Below, piece by piece: positions 17,054-25,556 of a DNA stretch of 64,000 nt; the first letter of the stretch is position 1, and each line of letters begins with the position of its first letter. The position numbers and the translations under genes are program-made. The DNA is from Tistlia consotensis USBA 355 (lineage in GTDB: Bacteria > Pseudomonadota > Alphaproteobacteria > Kiloniellales > DSM-21159). Location: NCBI RefSeq assembly GCF_900177295.1, contig NZ_FWZX01000001.1, positions 310,001 through 374,000 on the forward strand, in the 5' to 3' direction. The notes beneath the pieces were generated by a model. That model was not told where the DNA came from. It worked only from the letters and a program-made list of their open reading frames with translations, and searched no databases.

Positions 17054-18596
17054 CGGCGTCACTGGCGCGGCGCCCGCGCGGGCGATCCGCCTGCACGGCT
17101 CCGACAACGTCGTGGTGCTGGTCGATGCGGTCGAGGCGGGCGGCAGCCTGTCCGAGGCCGCCGCCGGCGTCACGGCGTCGGCCGCCGTGCCGCGCGGCCA
17201 CAAGATGGCGATCGCGCCGATCGCCGAGGGCGAGGCGGTGGTCAAGTTCGGCCAGACCATCGGCTTCGCCACCGCGGCGATCGCGCCGGGCGACTGGGTG
17301 CACGAACACAACGTCGGCCTGCACGACTTCGCCCGCGACTACCGCTTCGCCGAGGCCAGGCCCAACGACCGGCTGCTGCCGCCCGAGCAGCGCGCGACCT
17401 TCCAGGGCTACCGGCGCGCCAACGGCAAGGCCGGCACGCGCAACTACGTCGGCATCCTGACCAGCGTGAACTGCTCGGCGACGGCGGCGCGCTTCGTCGC
17501 CCGCGAGATCGAGCGCTCCGGCGTGCTGGCCGACTACCCGAACATCGACGGCGTGATCGCGCTGGTGCACGGCACCGGCTGCGCCCTCGACCTCAGGGGC
17601 GAGGGCTACGAGACGCTGAAGCGCACCCAGTGGGGCTATGCGACCAACCCGAACATGGCCGCCGTGCTGACCATCGGCCTGGGCTGCGAATCCTTTCAGA
17701 TCAGCGCCTGGAAGGAGGCCTACGGCGTCGAGGACAGCGACACCTTCCGGACCATGACGATCCAGGACCTCGGCGGCACCCGCAAGACCGTCGAGGCCGG
17801 CGTCGCGGCCCTGAAGGAGATGCTGCCGGCCGCGAACCGCGCGACCCGCGAGGCGATCCCGGCCTCCGAGCTGACCGTCGGCCTGCAGTGCGGCGGCTCC
17901 GACGGCTATTCCGGCATCACCGCCAACCCGGCCCTGGGCGCCGCCGTCGACCTGCTGGTCGAGCACGGCGGCACGGCGATCCTGTCGGAAACGCCGGAGA
18001 TTTACGGCGCCGAGCATCTGCTGACCCGGCGCGCCGCCGACGAGGCGGTCGGCCGCAAGCTGGTCGAGCTGATCCGCTGGTGGGAGGACTACACCGAGCG
18101 GAACCGCGGCGAGATGAACAACAACCCCTCGCCCGGCAACAAGGCCGGCGGCCTGACGACGATCCTGGAGAAGTCGCTGGGCGCCGCCGCCAAGGGCGGC
18201 ACGACGACGCTGCGCGGCGTCTACCGCTACGCCGAGCCGGTCACCGAGAAGGGCTTCGTGTTCATGGACTCGCCGGGCTTCGACCCGGTCTCGGCGACCG
18301 GCCAGGTCGCCAGCGGCGCCAACCTGGTCTGCTTCACGACCGGCCGCGGCTCGGCCTACGGCTGCAAGCCCTCTCCCTCGATCAAGCTGGCGACGAACAC
18401 CCCGATGTACCGCAAGATGATCGAGGACATGGACATCAACTGCGGCGACGTGCTGGACGGCGTGTCGGTCGAGGACAAGGGCAGGGAGATCTTCGAGACC
18501 ATGCTGCGCGTCGCCTCGGGCGAGAAGAGCAAGTCCGAGGCCCTGGGCTACGGCGACGCCGAGTTCGTGCCCTGGCAGATCGGCGCGGTGATGTGA
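17046..18596 (+). CDS. UxaA/GarD-family sugar-acid dehydratase
   Basis: A 516-aa protein of the altronate/galactarate dehydratase family. The N-terminal SAF domain (about residues 10-100; HKMAIAPIAEGEAVVKFGQ, GDWVHEHNVG) is followed by the catalytic UxaA domain with HGTGCAL, IGLGCES, LQCGGSDGYSG, SPGNKAGGLT and GRGSAYGCKPSPSIK. Members are iron-dependent and dehydrate an aldonic or aldaric acid to the 2-keto-3-deoxy acid. It starts at TTG with a strong ribosome binding site and overlaps the upstream gene by 8 nt; the next gene starts 2 nt after its stop. The true substrate is not altronate-specific by sequence alone. Confidence 0.9.
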   Translation: MASGVTGAAPARAIRLHGSDNVVVLVDAVEAGGSLSEAAAGVTASAAVPRGHKMAIAPIAEGEAVVKFGQTIGFATAAIAPGDWVHEHNVGLHDFARDYRFAEARPNDRLLPPEQRATFQGYRRANGKAGTRNYVGILTSVNCSATAARFVAREIERSGVLADYPNIDGVIALVHGTGCALDLRGEGYETLKRTQWGYATNPNMAAVLTIGLGCESFQISAWKEAYGVEDSDTFRTMTIQDLGGTRKTVEAGVAALKEMLPAANRATREAIPASELTVGLQCGGSDGYSGITANPALGAAVDLLVEHGGTAILSETPEIYGAEHLLTRRAADEAVGRKLVELIRWWEDYTERNRGEMNNNPSPGNKAGGLTTILEKSLGAAAKGGTTTLRGVYRYAEPVTEKGFVFMDSPGFDPVSATGQVASGANLVCFTTGRGSAYGCKPSPSIKLATNTPMYRKMIEDMDINCGDVLDGVSVEDKGREIFETMLRVASGEKSKSEALGYGDAEFVPWQIGAVM

Positions 18597-18598
18597 CC

Positions 18599-19783
18599 AT
18601 GGCGAAGCTGGAACTGAGCGCCGCGGCGGCCCTGCCGGCCGACGGCACCGCCGGCACGCTGGCCGGACGGGCCTGGCGGCCCGACGTCGCGGGCCCCGCG
18701 GTCGTCGCGATCCGCGAGGCGGGCGTCTTCGACGTCACGGCCGCCTTCCCGACCATGCGCGACCTCTGCGAGACCGCCGATCCGGCCGCCGCGCTGCGCG
18801 CCGCCGCGGGCGAGCCGCTCGGCACGCTGGAGGAGATCCTCGCCAACACGCCGCCGGACGGCCGCGACGCCGCGAAGCCCTGGCTACTGGCGCCGGTCGA
18901 CCTGCAGGCGCTGAAGGCGGCGGGCGTCACCTTCGCGATCTCGATGATCGAGCGGGTCATCGAGGAGCGGGCGCGCGGCAACCCGGCCGCCGCCGACGGC
19001 ATCCGCAAGGACATCGCCGGCATCGTCGGCGACGACCTGCAGGCGCTCAAGCCCGGGTCGGAGGAGGCCCTGCGCCTCAAGGAGGCGCTGATCGCCCGCG
19101 GCATGTGGAGCCAGTACCTGGAGGTCGGCATCGGCCCCGACGCCGAGATCTTCACCAAGGCCCAGCCGCTCTCGGCCGTCGGCACGGGCCTGGACGCCGG
19201 CCTGCATCCCATGTCGACCTGGAACAACCCGGAGCCCGAGGTCGTGCTGGTGGTCGCCTCGGACGGGCGCATCGTCGGCGCGACGCTGGGCAACGACGTC
19301 AACCTGCGCGACGTCGAGGGCCGATCGGCCCTGCTGCTCTCCAAGGCCAAGGACAACAACGCGAGCTGCGTCGTCGGGCCGTTCCTGCGCTTCTTCGACG
19401 GCACCTTCGATCTCGAACGGGTCCGGCGCATGACCGTGAGCCTGATCGTCGAGGGCGAGGACAACTTCCGGCTGGAAGGCAGCTCCGACATGTCGCGGAT
19501 CAGCCGCGACCCGGCCGACCTCGTGCGCCAGATGGTCGGGCCGCAGCACCAGTACCCGGACGGCGCGGCGCTGTTTCTCGGCACGCTCTTCGCGCCGACC
19601 CAGGACCGCGACGGCGAGGGCCAGGGCTTCACCCACCACCTGGGCGACGTCGTCACGGTGGCGGCGCCCGAGCTCGGCAGCCTGGTCAGCCGCATGCGCC
19701 ACAGCCAGGATTGCGAGCCCTGGCGCTTCGGCGCCGCCGACCTGATGCGCAGCCTCGCCCGCCGCGGCCTGCTCGCCGGCTGA
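18599..19783 (+). CDS. FAH-family protein of the XylX/2-keto-3-deoxy-acid dehydratase type
   Basis: A 394-aa long-form FAH-family protein. The body contains GVTFAISMIERVIEERARG, YLEVGIGPDAEIFTKAQP, WNNPEPEVVLVV (metal-binding Glu pair), GNDVNLRDVEGRSALLLSKA and a C-terminal HQDCEPW-like motif (SQDCEPW). Long FAH proteins of this type include 2-keto-3-deoxy-D-xylonate/L-arabinonate dehydratases, which form 2,5-dioxopentanoate in Weimberg-type pathways. Following a UxaA-type dehydratase, it would act on the resulting 2-keto-3-deoxy acid. No 2,5-dioxovalerate dehydrogenase gene is in the window, so the downstream steps must lie elsewhere. The start ATG is 2 nt after the previous stop. Confidence 0.87.
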   Translation: MAKLELSAAAALPADGTAGTLAGRAWRPDVAGPAVVAIREAGVFDVTAAFPTMRDLCETADPAAALRAAAGEPLGTLEEILANTPPDGRDAAKPWLLAPVDLQALKAAGVTFAISMIERVIEERARGNPAAADGIRKDIAGIVGDDLQALKPGSEEALRLKEALIARGMWSQYLEVGIGPDAEIFTKAQPLSAVGTGLDAGLHPMSTWNNPEPEVVLVVASDGRIVGATLGNDVNLRDVEGRSALLLSKAKDNNASCVVGPFLRFFDGTFDLERVRRMTVSLIVEGEDNFRLEGSSDMSRISRDPADLVRQMVGPQHQYPDGAALFLGTLFAPTQDRDGEGQGFTHHLGDVVTVAAPELGSLVSRMRHSQDCEPWRFGAADLMRSLARRGLLAG

Positions 19784-19821
19784 GCCGACGATGGCCGGGA
19801 CCGGAGACAGGTCCTCTTCTT

Positions 19822-19990
19822 CGTCATCCCGGCCGCCGGGCGAGCCCGGGAGCCGACAGGCTTTCAGAGCGCGCGCCTTGCGAGCCGGGACCCGGAGCCG
19901 TTCCGCCGCGGCTCGTGGCCCCGGCTCCCGGACAGCCCGCTTTGCCGACGGCATCGCAGATGTCGGGCAAAGCGGCCTCCGGGATGACGG
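19822..19990. repeat. Nested palindromic intergenic repeat (REP-like)
   Basis: The 207-nt gap between the catabolic operon and the hydratase gene is filled by nested inverted repeats. The outer arms are CGTCATCCCGG (19822-19832) and CCGGGATGACG (19979-19989). A second pair is CCGGGAGCCG (19846-19855) and CGGCTCCCGG (19922-19931). An inner stem is CCGCTTTGCCGAC (19937-19949) against GTCGGGCAAAGCGG (19962-19975). The element should fold into a branched hairpin in RNA and could end or attenuate transcription of the upstream operon. A diverged relative lies at 58,843-58,919. GTCATCCCG-type repeats are widespread in alphaproteobacterial intergenic DNA. Confidence 0.7.
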
Positions 19991-20755
19991 GTGATGCGGA
20001 TGGCGCGGAACAGCGAGTATCCCGAGGTCGCAAGCCTCGCCCGGGCCCTGGCCGAGGCGGAGCGCGACAGCCGGAAGCTGGCCGCCGCCGAGCTGACGGT
20101 GCCGGACAGCTTCGAGGCGGCGCTGGCCGTCCAGGCGGCGACCCTGCGGGCGCTCGGCACGCCGGCCGTCGCCTGGAAGGTCGCGATCCGCCCGGACGGG
20201 CAATCTGTCGGGGCCCCGATCGCGCGGCTCGGCCGCTTCGGGCCGGACGGCCGGGCCTCGCTCGCCGGCTGGGGCGCCGAGGCGATCGAGGTCGAGATCG
20301 CCTTCCGGCTCGGCGCCGAGCTTCCGCCGCCGGAGGACGCGACGGAAGAGACGGTGCGGGCCGCGGTCGCCGCCGTCCATCTCGGTGTCGAGGTGATCCG
20401 CCTGCGCCTCGTCGAGGGACCCGGCGCGCCGTTCCCGCTGTTCCTCGCCGACCGGCTCGGCAACGGCGGCTACCTGCTCGGCCCGGACATCGCGCCCGGA
20501 CGGCTGGCCGCCCTGCCGCCGCTCGCGGTCCGCGGCGACGGCGAGACCGTCTTCGAAGGAACCGCGGCCCATCCGAACGGCGATCCGCTGGCGCCGCTCG
20601 TCGCCTGGGCCAAGGCGCCGGTCCGGGGGGCGGAGGGGCCGCGCGCCGGCCAGGTCGTCACCACCGGCAGCTTCTGCGGCGTCGTCCCCCTGGGTGCCAC
20701 CGAACGCCTGGAAATCGACTGGATGGCGAGCCTGACGATCGAGCGCGGCGGTTGA
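19991..20755 (+). CDS. 2-keto-4-pentenoate hydratase-like (MhpD/FAH superfamily) protein
   Basis: A 254-aa protein of the hydratase/decarboxylase group of the FAH superfamily (MhpD, XylJ, catechol meta-pathway). Visible are AWKVAIRPDGQSVGAPIARL, EVEIAFRLGAELP (metal-binding Glu pair), HLGVEVIRLR and the C-terminal GQVVTTGSFCGVVP, a hallmark of the hydratases. It starts at GTG/ATG 19991-19994, immediately after the palindromic repeat, so it may be less strongly expressed than or separate from the operon upstream. It could hydrate an enoic keto acid made by the preceding dehydratases. The specific substrate is unknown. Confidence 0.82.
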   Translation: MMRMARNSEYPEVASLARALAEAERDSRKLAAAELTVPDSFEAALAVQAATLRALGTPAVAWKVAIRPDGQSVGAPIARLGRFGPDGRASLAGWGAEAIEVEIAFRLGAELPPPEDATEETVRAAVAAVHLGVEVIRLRLVEGPGAPFPLFLADRLGNGGYLLGPDIAPGRLAALPPLAVRGDGETVFEGTAAHPNGDPLAPLVAWAKAPVRGAEGPRAGQVVTTGSFCGVVPLGATERLEIDWMASLTIERGG

Positions 20756-20795
20756 CGTCGAGGCGACGCCGGCGCTCGCAGCGGTCCGGCATCGG

Positions 20796-20826
20796 TTGAC
20801 ATGGCCCTCGACTGCGCAGATCTAAA
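20796..20826 (+). promoter_or_regulatory. Predicted sigma70 promoter of the PAS-domain gene
   Basis: A consensus -35 TTGACA (20796-20801) is followed after 19 nt by TCTAAA (20821-20826, 4/6 match to TATAAT). Both lie in an unusually A/T-containing stretch for this genome. It would produce a leader of about 120 nt that includes the 13-bp tandem repeat before the GTG start at 20955. Confidence 0.4.
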
Positions 20827-20880
20827 GTTGCAGATTCGACACCGCCCCCTCCCCGCGAGAAGCGGCAGGCCCGGCAGAGG

Positions 20881-20932
20881 GATCGGGCCCGGAGATCGGG
20901 CACGGGGATCGGGCACGGGGATCGGGCACGGG
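20881..20932. repeat. Four tandem copies of a 13-bp unit
   Basis: The unit GATCGGGCACGGG occurs three times exactly (20894-20932), preceded by one diverged copy (GATCGGGCCCGGA, 20881-20893). It ends 22 nt before the start of the PAS-domain gene and would lie in its leader. Copy number is likely to vary between strains by slippage. I see no matching protein-binding motif. Confidence 0.85.
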
Positions 20933-20954
20933 CGAACAGGACAGGGATGATCAG

Positions 20955-21545
20955 GTGGTAGCGCCGTTCAGCGACGCGCCCGGGCAGGTCCCCGTCGTCG
21001 AGGGCAAGCCCGGCGACACCGCGCACATCCATTCGCGGGTGCTGAGCCGGCTCGAGAGGTACTGGCAGCAGCTGCCGAGAACCAGGTCGATGCCGTCCCG
21101 AAAGGACTTCGATCCCGCGGCCATCAAGGACCTGCTGCCGTCGGTCTTCATGGTGGACGTCGTCGAAGCCCCCCTGCGCTTCCGCTATCGTCTGATCGGC
21201 ACGCAGGTCCGCGAACTGAGCCAACGGGACCTGACCGGCCGGATGGTCGACGAGACCACCTACGGCGAGTCGAGCGACTTCATCCGGTTTCTCTTCGGCA
21301 CCGTCGTTCGCCGCCGGGCTCCGGTGCTCGCACAGGGCAGCGCCAAGTGGCTGGATGCCAGCAGCTGGAAGGTCGTGGCCGTCCTGCTGCTGCCGCTGTC
21401 GAGCGACGGCGACGAGGTCGACATCATCCTGGGCGGCATCAACAGCGACTTCCACGCCCGGGAGCAGCCGCCGAGCAACCGGCTGTTGGCGGTCGACGAC
21501 GTCGAGATCATCGTCGACCCGCACATCGAATGGGACCCGTCCTAG
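20955..21545 (+). CDS. PAS-domain protein (PAS_5 type)
   Basis: A 196-aa protein consisting of one PAS-like sensory fold of the PAS_5 family common in alphaproteobacteria. Signatures are RLERYWQQLPRTRSMPSRKDFDP, LPSVFMVDVV, FRYRLIGTQV, DLTGRMVDE and the C-terminal VLLLPLSSDGDEVDIILGGI. No kinase, HTH or cyclase domain is attached. Translation starts at a GTG (20955). It converges with the paoC homologue and the two stop codons overlap (TAG and CTA share bases 21543-21544). The ligand and partner are unknown. Confidence 0.8.
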   Translation: MVAPFSDAPGQVPVVEGKPGDTAHIHSRVLSRLERYWQQLPRTRSMPSRKDFDPAAIKDLLPSVFMVDVVEAPLRFRYRLIGTQVRELSQRDLTGRMVDETTYGESSDFIRFLFGTVVRRRAPVLAQGSAKWLDASSWKVVAVLLLPLSSDGDEVDIILGGINSDFHAREQPPSNRLLAVDDVEIIVDPHIEWDPS

Positions 21546-23797
21546 CCCAGCAGCCGGTCGAGGGTGATCGGGAACTGGCGGACCCGCACGCCGGTCGCGT
21601 GCCAGACCGCGTTGGCGATCGCGCCGACCGTGCCGGTGATGCCGATCTCGCCGACGCCCTTGATGCCGAGGGCGTTGACGTGGGGGTCCTCCTCCTCGAC
21701 CAGGATCGTCTCCAGGGCCGGCAGATCGGCGTTGACCGGGATGTGGTACCCGGCCAGGTCCGCGTTCATCGGCCGCCCCGAGCGCCGGTCCATGACGGCC
21801 TGCTCGTGCAGGGCGAAGGACACGCCCCAGATCATGCCGCCGTAGTACTGGCTGACGACCATCCGGGGATTGATGATCCGGCCGGCCGCGAAGGCGCCGA
21901 CCAGGCGGGTGACGCGGACCTGGCCGAGGTCGGGGTCGACCTTGACCTCGGCGAAGACCGCGCCGTGGGCCTGCATCGCGTAGCGCTGCTGCGCCGCCGC
22001 GTCCATCGCGCCTTTTCCACGCGCCTCGACCTCGGCGAGGCCTGCCCGTTCCAGGATCTCGGCATAGCCCTCGCTGCGGCTTTCGTCGTCGCGGCGATGG
22101 AGCCGTCCGTCGCGGGCGACGACGCCGGCGTTGCCGGCGCCGAACAGCGGCGAGCGCTCGTCGGCCATGGCGAGCTCGGCCAGCCGGGCGACCACCGCAG
22201 CGCCGGCGCTGTGGATCGCCGAGCCGGCCGTGGCGGTGTGCGCCGAGCCGCCGGCGATGCCGCCGTCGGGCAGGTCGGAGCTGCCGGAGCGGAACTCCAC
22301 CCTCTCGCCGTCGAGCCCGACGGCGTCCGCGGCGATCTGGGCGAGCGCGGTCCAGGCGCCCTGTCCCATGTCGCAGGCGCCGATCTCGACCGTGCCGCCG
22401 CCGTCGCGCCGGATCACCGCTCGTGCCTCGGCCTCGAACATCAGCGCCGGGAAGATCGCGGTGCCGACTCCCCAGCCGACCAGCAGGCCGTGCTCGTCGC
22501 GCAGGCTGCGCGGCGCCAGCGGCCGCCGCTCCCAGCCGAAGCGCTCCGCCCCGCGGGCATAGCACTCGCGCAGCGCCTTCGAGGAGAAGGGCCGGCCGGT
22601 CGTCGGCTCGACCTCGGCGTAGTTCCTCAGTCGGAACTCCAGCGGGTCGAGGCCGCAGGCCTCGGCCATCTCGTCGACCGCACTCTCCAGGGCCGCCGAG
22701 CCGGGCGCCTCGCCGGGCGCCCGCATGAACATCGGCGTGCCGCAGTCGAGGCGCACCGCCTCGTGCAGCGTCGCGATCGCCGGGCTGGCGTAGAGCGCGT
22801 GCGAGGCGTTGGAAGCCGGCTCGAAGAACTCGTCGAAGCGGCTGCTGCTCATCAGCGTGTGATGCTCCAGCGCGGTCAGGCGGCCCTCGCCGTCGGCGCC
22901 GAGGCGCAGGCGCTGGCGGGTCGGCGAGCGGTGGCCGACCGGCCCGTAGAGCTGGGCCCGGGTCAGCGCCAGCTTGACCGGCCGGCCGACCAGCCTGGCC
23001 GCCATCACGCCGAGCACCTGGGGCCCGGACAGCAGGCCCTTGCAGCCGAAGCCGCCGCCCAGGAAGGGGCTGCGGATCAGGATGTTCTCGGGCGGGATGC
23101 CGAACAGGGCGGCGAGTCGCAGGCGGGCCATGGCCATGGCCTGGCTCGGCGTGTCGAGGGTCAGGCGGTCGCCGTCCCACCGGGCCACCACCGCGTGGGG
23201 CTCCATCGGGTTGTGGTACTGCGGCGGGGTCTCGTAGGTCGCCTCGATCGCCTGCGCGGCGGCCGCGAGCCCGGCCTCGACGTCGCCGTGCCGCAACTCG
23301 GCCGGGGCGCCCGGACCGACCGCCGTCGGCACGAAGCGCTCGCCGTCGTCCAGGCCGACGGCCGGCGGCTCGCTCTCGTAGCGCGGCGCCAGCAGCACGG
23401 CCCCCTCGGTCGCCGCCTCCAGGGTCTCGGCGACGACCAAGGCGATCGGCTGGCCGGCATAGCGCACCCGGTCGCTCTGCAGCAGGTCGAGCCGGAACAC
23501 CAGGGGATTGGGCTTGGCGTCGGGGTCGCCGGCCAGCGCCGGCCGGTTCGCCGGGGTCATGACCTCGACGACACCGGGGTGGGCCATGGCGGCTTCGACG
23601 TCGAGCGCGACGACGCGGCCGCGCGCGACCGTGCTGACCGCGACGACCGCGTGGAGCAGGCCCTTCGGGTTGTTGTCGGCGGCGTAGCGAGCGGCACCGG
23701 TGACCTTGAGCAGGCCGTCGCGGCGGGTCAGCGGCCGGCCGATGTTCGAGCCGTGCCGCAGGTGGACCGGGTCCTGGGTGAGCGTGATCTCAGGCAT
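21542..23797 (-). CDS. paoC: PaoC-type molybdenum-binding subunit of aldehyde oxidoreductase
   Basis: A 751-aa Mo-MCD-binding subunit, close in length to E. coli PaoC (YagR, about 730 aa). Motifs include GAARYAADN near the N-terminus, FLGGGFGCK, the substrate-channel loop MRAPGEAPGS and the catalytic glutamate in GIKGVGEIGITG. The enzyme oxidises aldehydes, often aromatic, to acids. The start ATG at 23797 overlaps the end of the FAD-subunit gene by 8 nt, giving gene order paoA-paoB-paoC on the minus strand. A TetR repressor is encoded divergently upstream of paoA. No MocA/PaoD maturation gene is in the window. Confidence 0.9.
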   Translation of the reverse strand: MPEITLTQDPVHLRHGSNIGRPLTRRDGLLKVTGAARYAADNNPKGLLHAVVAVSTVARGRVVALDVEAAMAHPGVVEVMTPANRPALAGDPDAKPNPLVFRLDLLQSDRVRYAGQPIALVVAETLEAATEGAVLLAPRYESEPPAVGLDDGERFVPTAVGPGAPAELRHGDVEAGLAAAAQAIEATYETPPQYHNPMEPHAVVARWDGDRLTLDTPSQAMAMARLRLAALFGIPPENILIRSPFLGGGFGCKGLLSGPQVLGVMAARLVGRPVKLALTRAQLYGPVGHRSPTRQRLRLGADGEGRLTALEHHTLMSSSRFDEFFEPASNASHALYASPAIATLHEAVRLDCGTPMFMRAPGEAPGSAALESAVDEMAEACGLDPLEFRLRNYAEVEPTTGRPFSSKALRECYARGAERFGWERRPLAPRSLRDEHGLLVGWGVGTAIFPALMFEAEARAVIRRDGGGTVEIGACDMGQGAWTALAQIAADAVGLDGERVEFRSGSSDLPDGGIAGGSAHTATAGSAIHSAGAAVVARLAELAMADERSPLFGAGNAGVVARDGRLHRRDDESRSEGYAEILERAGLAEVEARGKGAMDAAAQQRYAMQAHGAVFAEVKVDPDLGQVRVTRLVGAFAAGRIINPRMVVSQYYGGMIWGVSFALHEQAVMDRRSGRPMNADLAGYHIPVNADLPALETILVEEEDPHVNALGIKGVGEIGITGTVGAIANAVWHATGVRVRQFPITLDRLLG

Positions 23798-24848
23798 GGA
23801 CGAGAGCTCCGGGAACGGGGGCGAAGGGAGAGGCCGGCAGCGCCGGAACGCGCGCCGGCGTGCCGGCCAGGGCCAGCGTCAGGGCGCGCGCCGCGGTACG
23901 CCGCGCCAGCTCGATCTTGAAGGCGTTGTCGCCGGGCGCGCGGGCCTCGGCGAGCGCCGCTTCGGCGGCCTGACGGAAGGCCTCCGGCCCGGGCGGACGG
24001 CCGGCCAGCAGGGCCTCGGCCTCCGGGCAGCGCCAGGGCTTCGCCGCGACGCCGCCGAGGGCGAGCCGGGCCTCGGCGATCCGGCCGCCCTCCAGGCGCA
24101 GCGCGGCGGCCGCCGAGACCACCGCGAAGGCGAAGGAGGTGCGCTCGCGGACCTTGAGGTAGCGGGCGTTCGCCGAGAAGGCCTCGGCCCCGGCCGGCAG
24201 GCGCAGGGCGACGACCAGTTCGCCCTGCGCCAGCGTGGTCTCCCGCTCCGGCGTCTGGCCCGGCAGCCGGTGGAAATCCTCGAACGCCACCGCGCGACGC
24301 CCCGCCCGGCCCTCGATCTCGACCACCGCGTCGAGCGCCGCCAGCGGCACGCAGAAGTCCGAGGGATGGGTCGCGACGCAGGCCTCGTTCCAGCCCAGCA
24401 CGGCCTGCTGCCGGCTGTCGCCGCCGCGGGCGTCGCAGCCGCTTCCGGGTGCCCGCCTGTTGCAGGCGCTGGCCGGGTCGGCGAACCAGGCGCAGCGGGT
24501 CCGCTGCAGCAGGTTGCCGCCGACCGTCGCGGCGTTCCTGAGCTGCGCCGAGGCGCCGGACAGCAGGGCCTCGGCAATCGCCGGGAAGCGCCGGGCGAAA
24601 TCCGAATCGTGAGCCAGGTCGGCGTTGCGCACCAGGGCGCCGATGCGCAGGCCGCCGTCGGGTAGCTCCTCGATGCGGTCGAGCCCCGGCAGGCGGCTGA
24701 CGTCGACCAGCCGGCCCGGCGCGGCGGCGCCGCTCTTCATCAGGTCGAGCAGGTTGGTGCCGCCGGCGAGATAGGCGGCACCGGGCTCGGCGGCCGCGGC
24801 GACGGCCTCGGCGACCGTCGCCGGCCTCACGTAGTCGAAGCGCTTCAC
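23790..24848 (-). CDS. paoB: PaoB-type FAD subunit with additional [4Fe-4S] motif
   Basis: A 352-aa FAD-binding subunit (CoxM/PaoB). FAD motifs are LAGGTNLLDLM and QLRNAATVGGNLLQRTRC. A segment with Cys119, Cys129, Cys138 and Cys157 (RCAWF..ACNRRAPGSGC..EAC) matches the insertion that carries a [4Fe-4S] cluster in PaoB-type and 4-hydroxybenzoyl-CoA-reductase-type FAD subunits. It starts at GTG 24848, overlapping the paoA stop by 4 nt, and its end overlaps paoC, so all three are translationally coupled. It passes electrons from the Mo site to FAD and the acceptor. Confidence 0.9.
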   Translation of the reverse strand: MKRFDYVRPATVAEAVAAAAEPGAAYLAGGTNLLDLMKSGAAAPGRLVDVSRLPGLDRIEELPDGGLRIGALVRNADLAHDSDFARRFPAIAEALLSGASAQLRNAATVGGNLLQRTRCAWFADPASACNRRAPGSGCDARGGDSRQQAVLGWNEACVATHPSDFCVPLAALDAVVEIEGRAGRRAVAFEDFHRLPGQTPERETTLAQGELVVALRLPAGAEAFSANARYLKVRERTSFAFAVVSAAAALRLEGGRIAEARLALGGVAAKPWRCPEAEALLAGRPPGPEAFRQAAEAALAEARAPGDNAFKIELARRTAARALTLALAGTPARVPALPASPFAPVPGALVHA

Positions 24849-25369
24849 GCCGCGTCCTCCTGCTCGTGGCCCGCATCCCCGGCCGTGAGGACGCGCTGGG
24901 CCTCCAGCACCGCCTCGGTGATCCCGGCGTAGGCGCCGCAGCGGCAGAGGTTGCCGCTCATGCCCTCGCGCACCCGCTCGGGGTCGTCGCCGGCCTGGCC
25001 CTCGCGGATCAGGCCGACCGCGCTCATGATCTGGCCGGGCGTGCAGAAGCCGCACTGGAAGCCGTCGTGGGCGATGAAGGCGGCCTGGACGGGATGGAGG
25101 CCGTCGGCCCCGCTCGGGTCCTGGGCGGCCAGGCCCTCGATGGTGACGACCTCGGCGCCGTCGCAGGCGACCGCCAGTGCCAGGCAGGCATTCACGCGCC
25201 GGCCGTCGAGCAGGACCGTGCAGGCGCCGCACTGGCCGCGGTCGCAGCCCTTCTTGCTGCCGGTCAGGTGAAGCCGCTCGCGCAGCAGGTCGAGCAGCGT
25301 GACCCGCGGGTCGTCGAGCGCGACCTCCCGCGTCACGCCGTTCACGGAAAGCGATATCGAGAAGCTCAT
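24845..25369 (-). CDS. paoA: PaoA-type [2Fe-2S] subunit of aldehyde oxidoreductase
   Basis: A 174-aa iron-sulfur subunit with two [2Fe-2S] clusters. The plant-type cluster ligands are Cys42, Cys47, Cys50 and Cys62 (GCDRGQCGACTV, ACLAL). The second cluster has Cys106, Cys109, Cys142 and Cys144 (QCGFCTPGQ, LCRCG). In contrast to E. coli PaoA it has no N-terminal twin-arginine signal; it begins directly with MSFSISLSVNG, so this complex is probably cytoplasmic. It is the first gene of the paoABC unit and is expressed from a predicted promoter about 150 nt upstream that is overlapped by TetR-type palindromes. Confidence 0.92.
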   Translation of the reverse strand: MSFSISLSVNGVTREVALDDPRVTLLDLLRERLHLTGSKKGCDRGQCGACTVLLDGRRVNACLALAVACDGAEVVTIEGLAAQDPSGADGLHPVQAAFIAHDGFQCGFCTPGQIMSAVGLIREGQAGDDPERVREGMSGNLCRCGAYAGITEAVLEAQRVLTAGDAGHEQEDAA

Positions 25370-25527
25370 GGACTGCTCCCGTCGGTGTATCGTCGAATGG
25401 ATCGGGCGGGCACGGGGCAGGCGGTGCGGCCTTGGGGCGGCGCGGCTCCGGGGCGCCGGGAGGGGCCGGGTCGGGGCCGGATGGGCTTGACGGACGCAGC
25501 CGACCTGCTCAGATGTGCATGGACCCT

Positions 25528-25556
25528 TTTATACGGAGGGTTCCTCCGCTTTTCAA
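25528..25556 (-). promoter_or_regulatory. paoA: Predicted sigma70 promoter of paoABC
   Basis: On the minus strand TTGAAA (25556-25551) is separated by exactly 17 nt from TATAAA (25533-25528), an almost consensus promoter in very G+C-rich DNA. The spacer is occupied by the first of two perfect palindromes, so a protein bound there would block RNA polymerase. Transcription would start near 25,520, about 150 nt before the paoA ATG. Confidence 0.65.

Noticed and set aside
19937-19975. Simple rho-independent terminator
   Set aside because: The stem is strong but not followed by a T-run, and it is nested in a larger palindromic repeat, so it is reported as part of the repeat instead.
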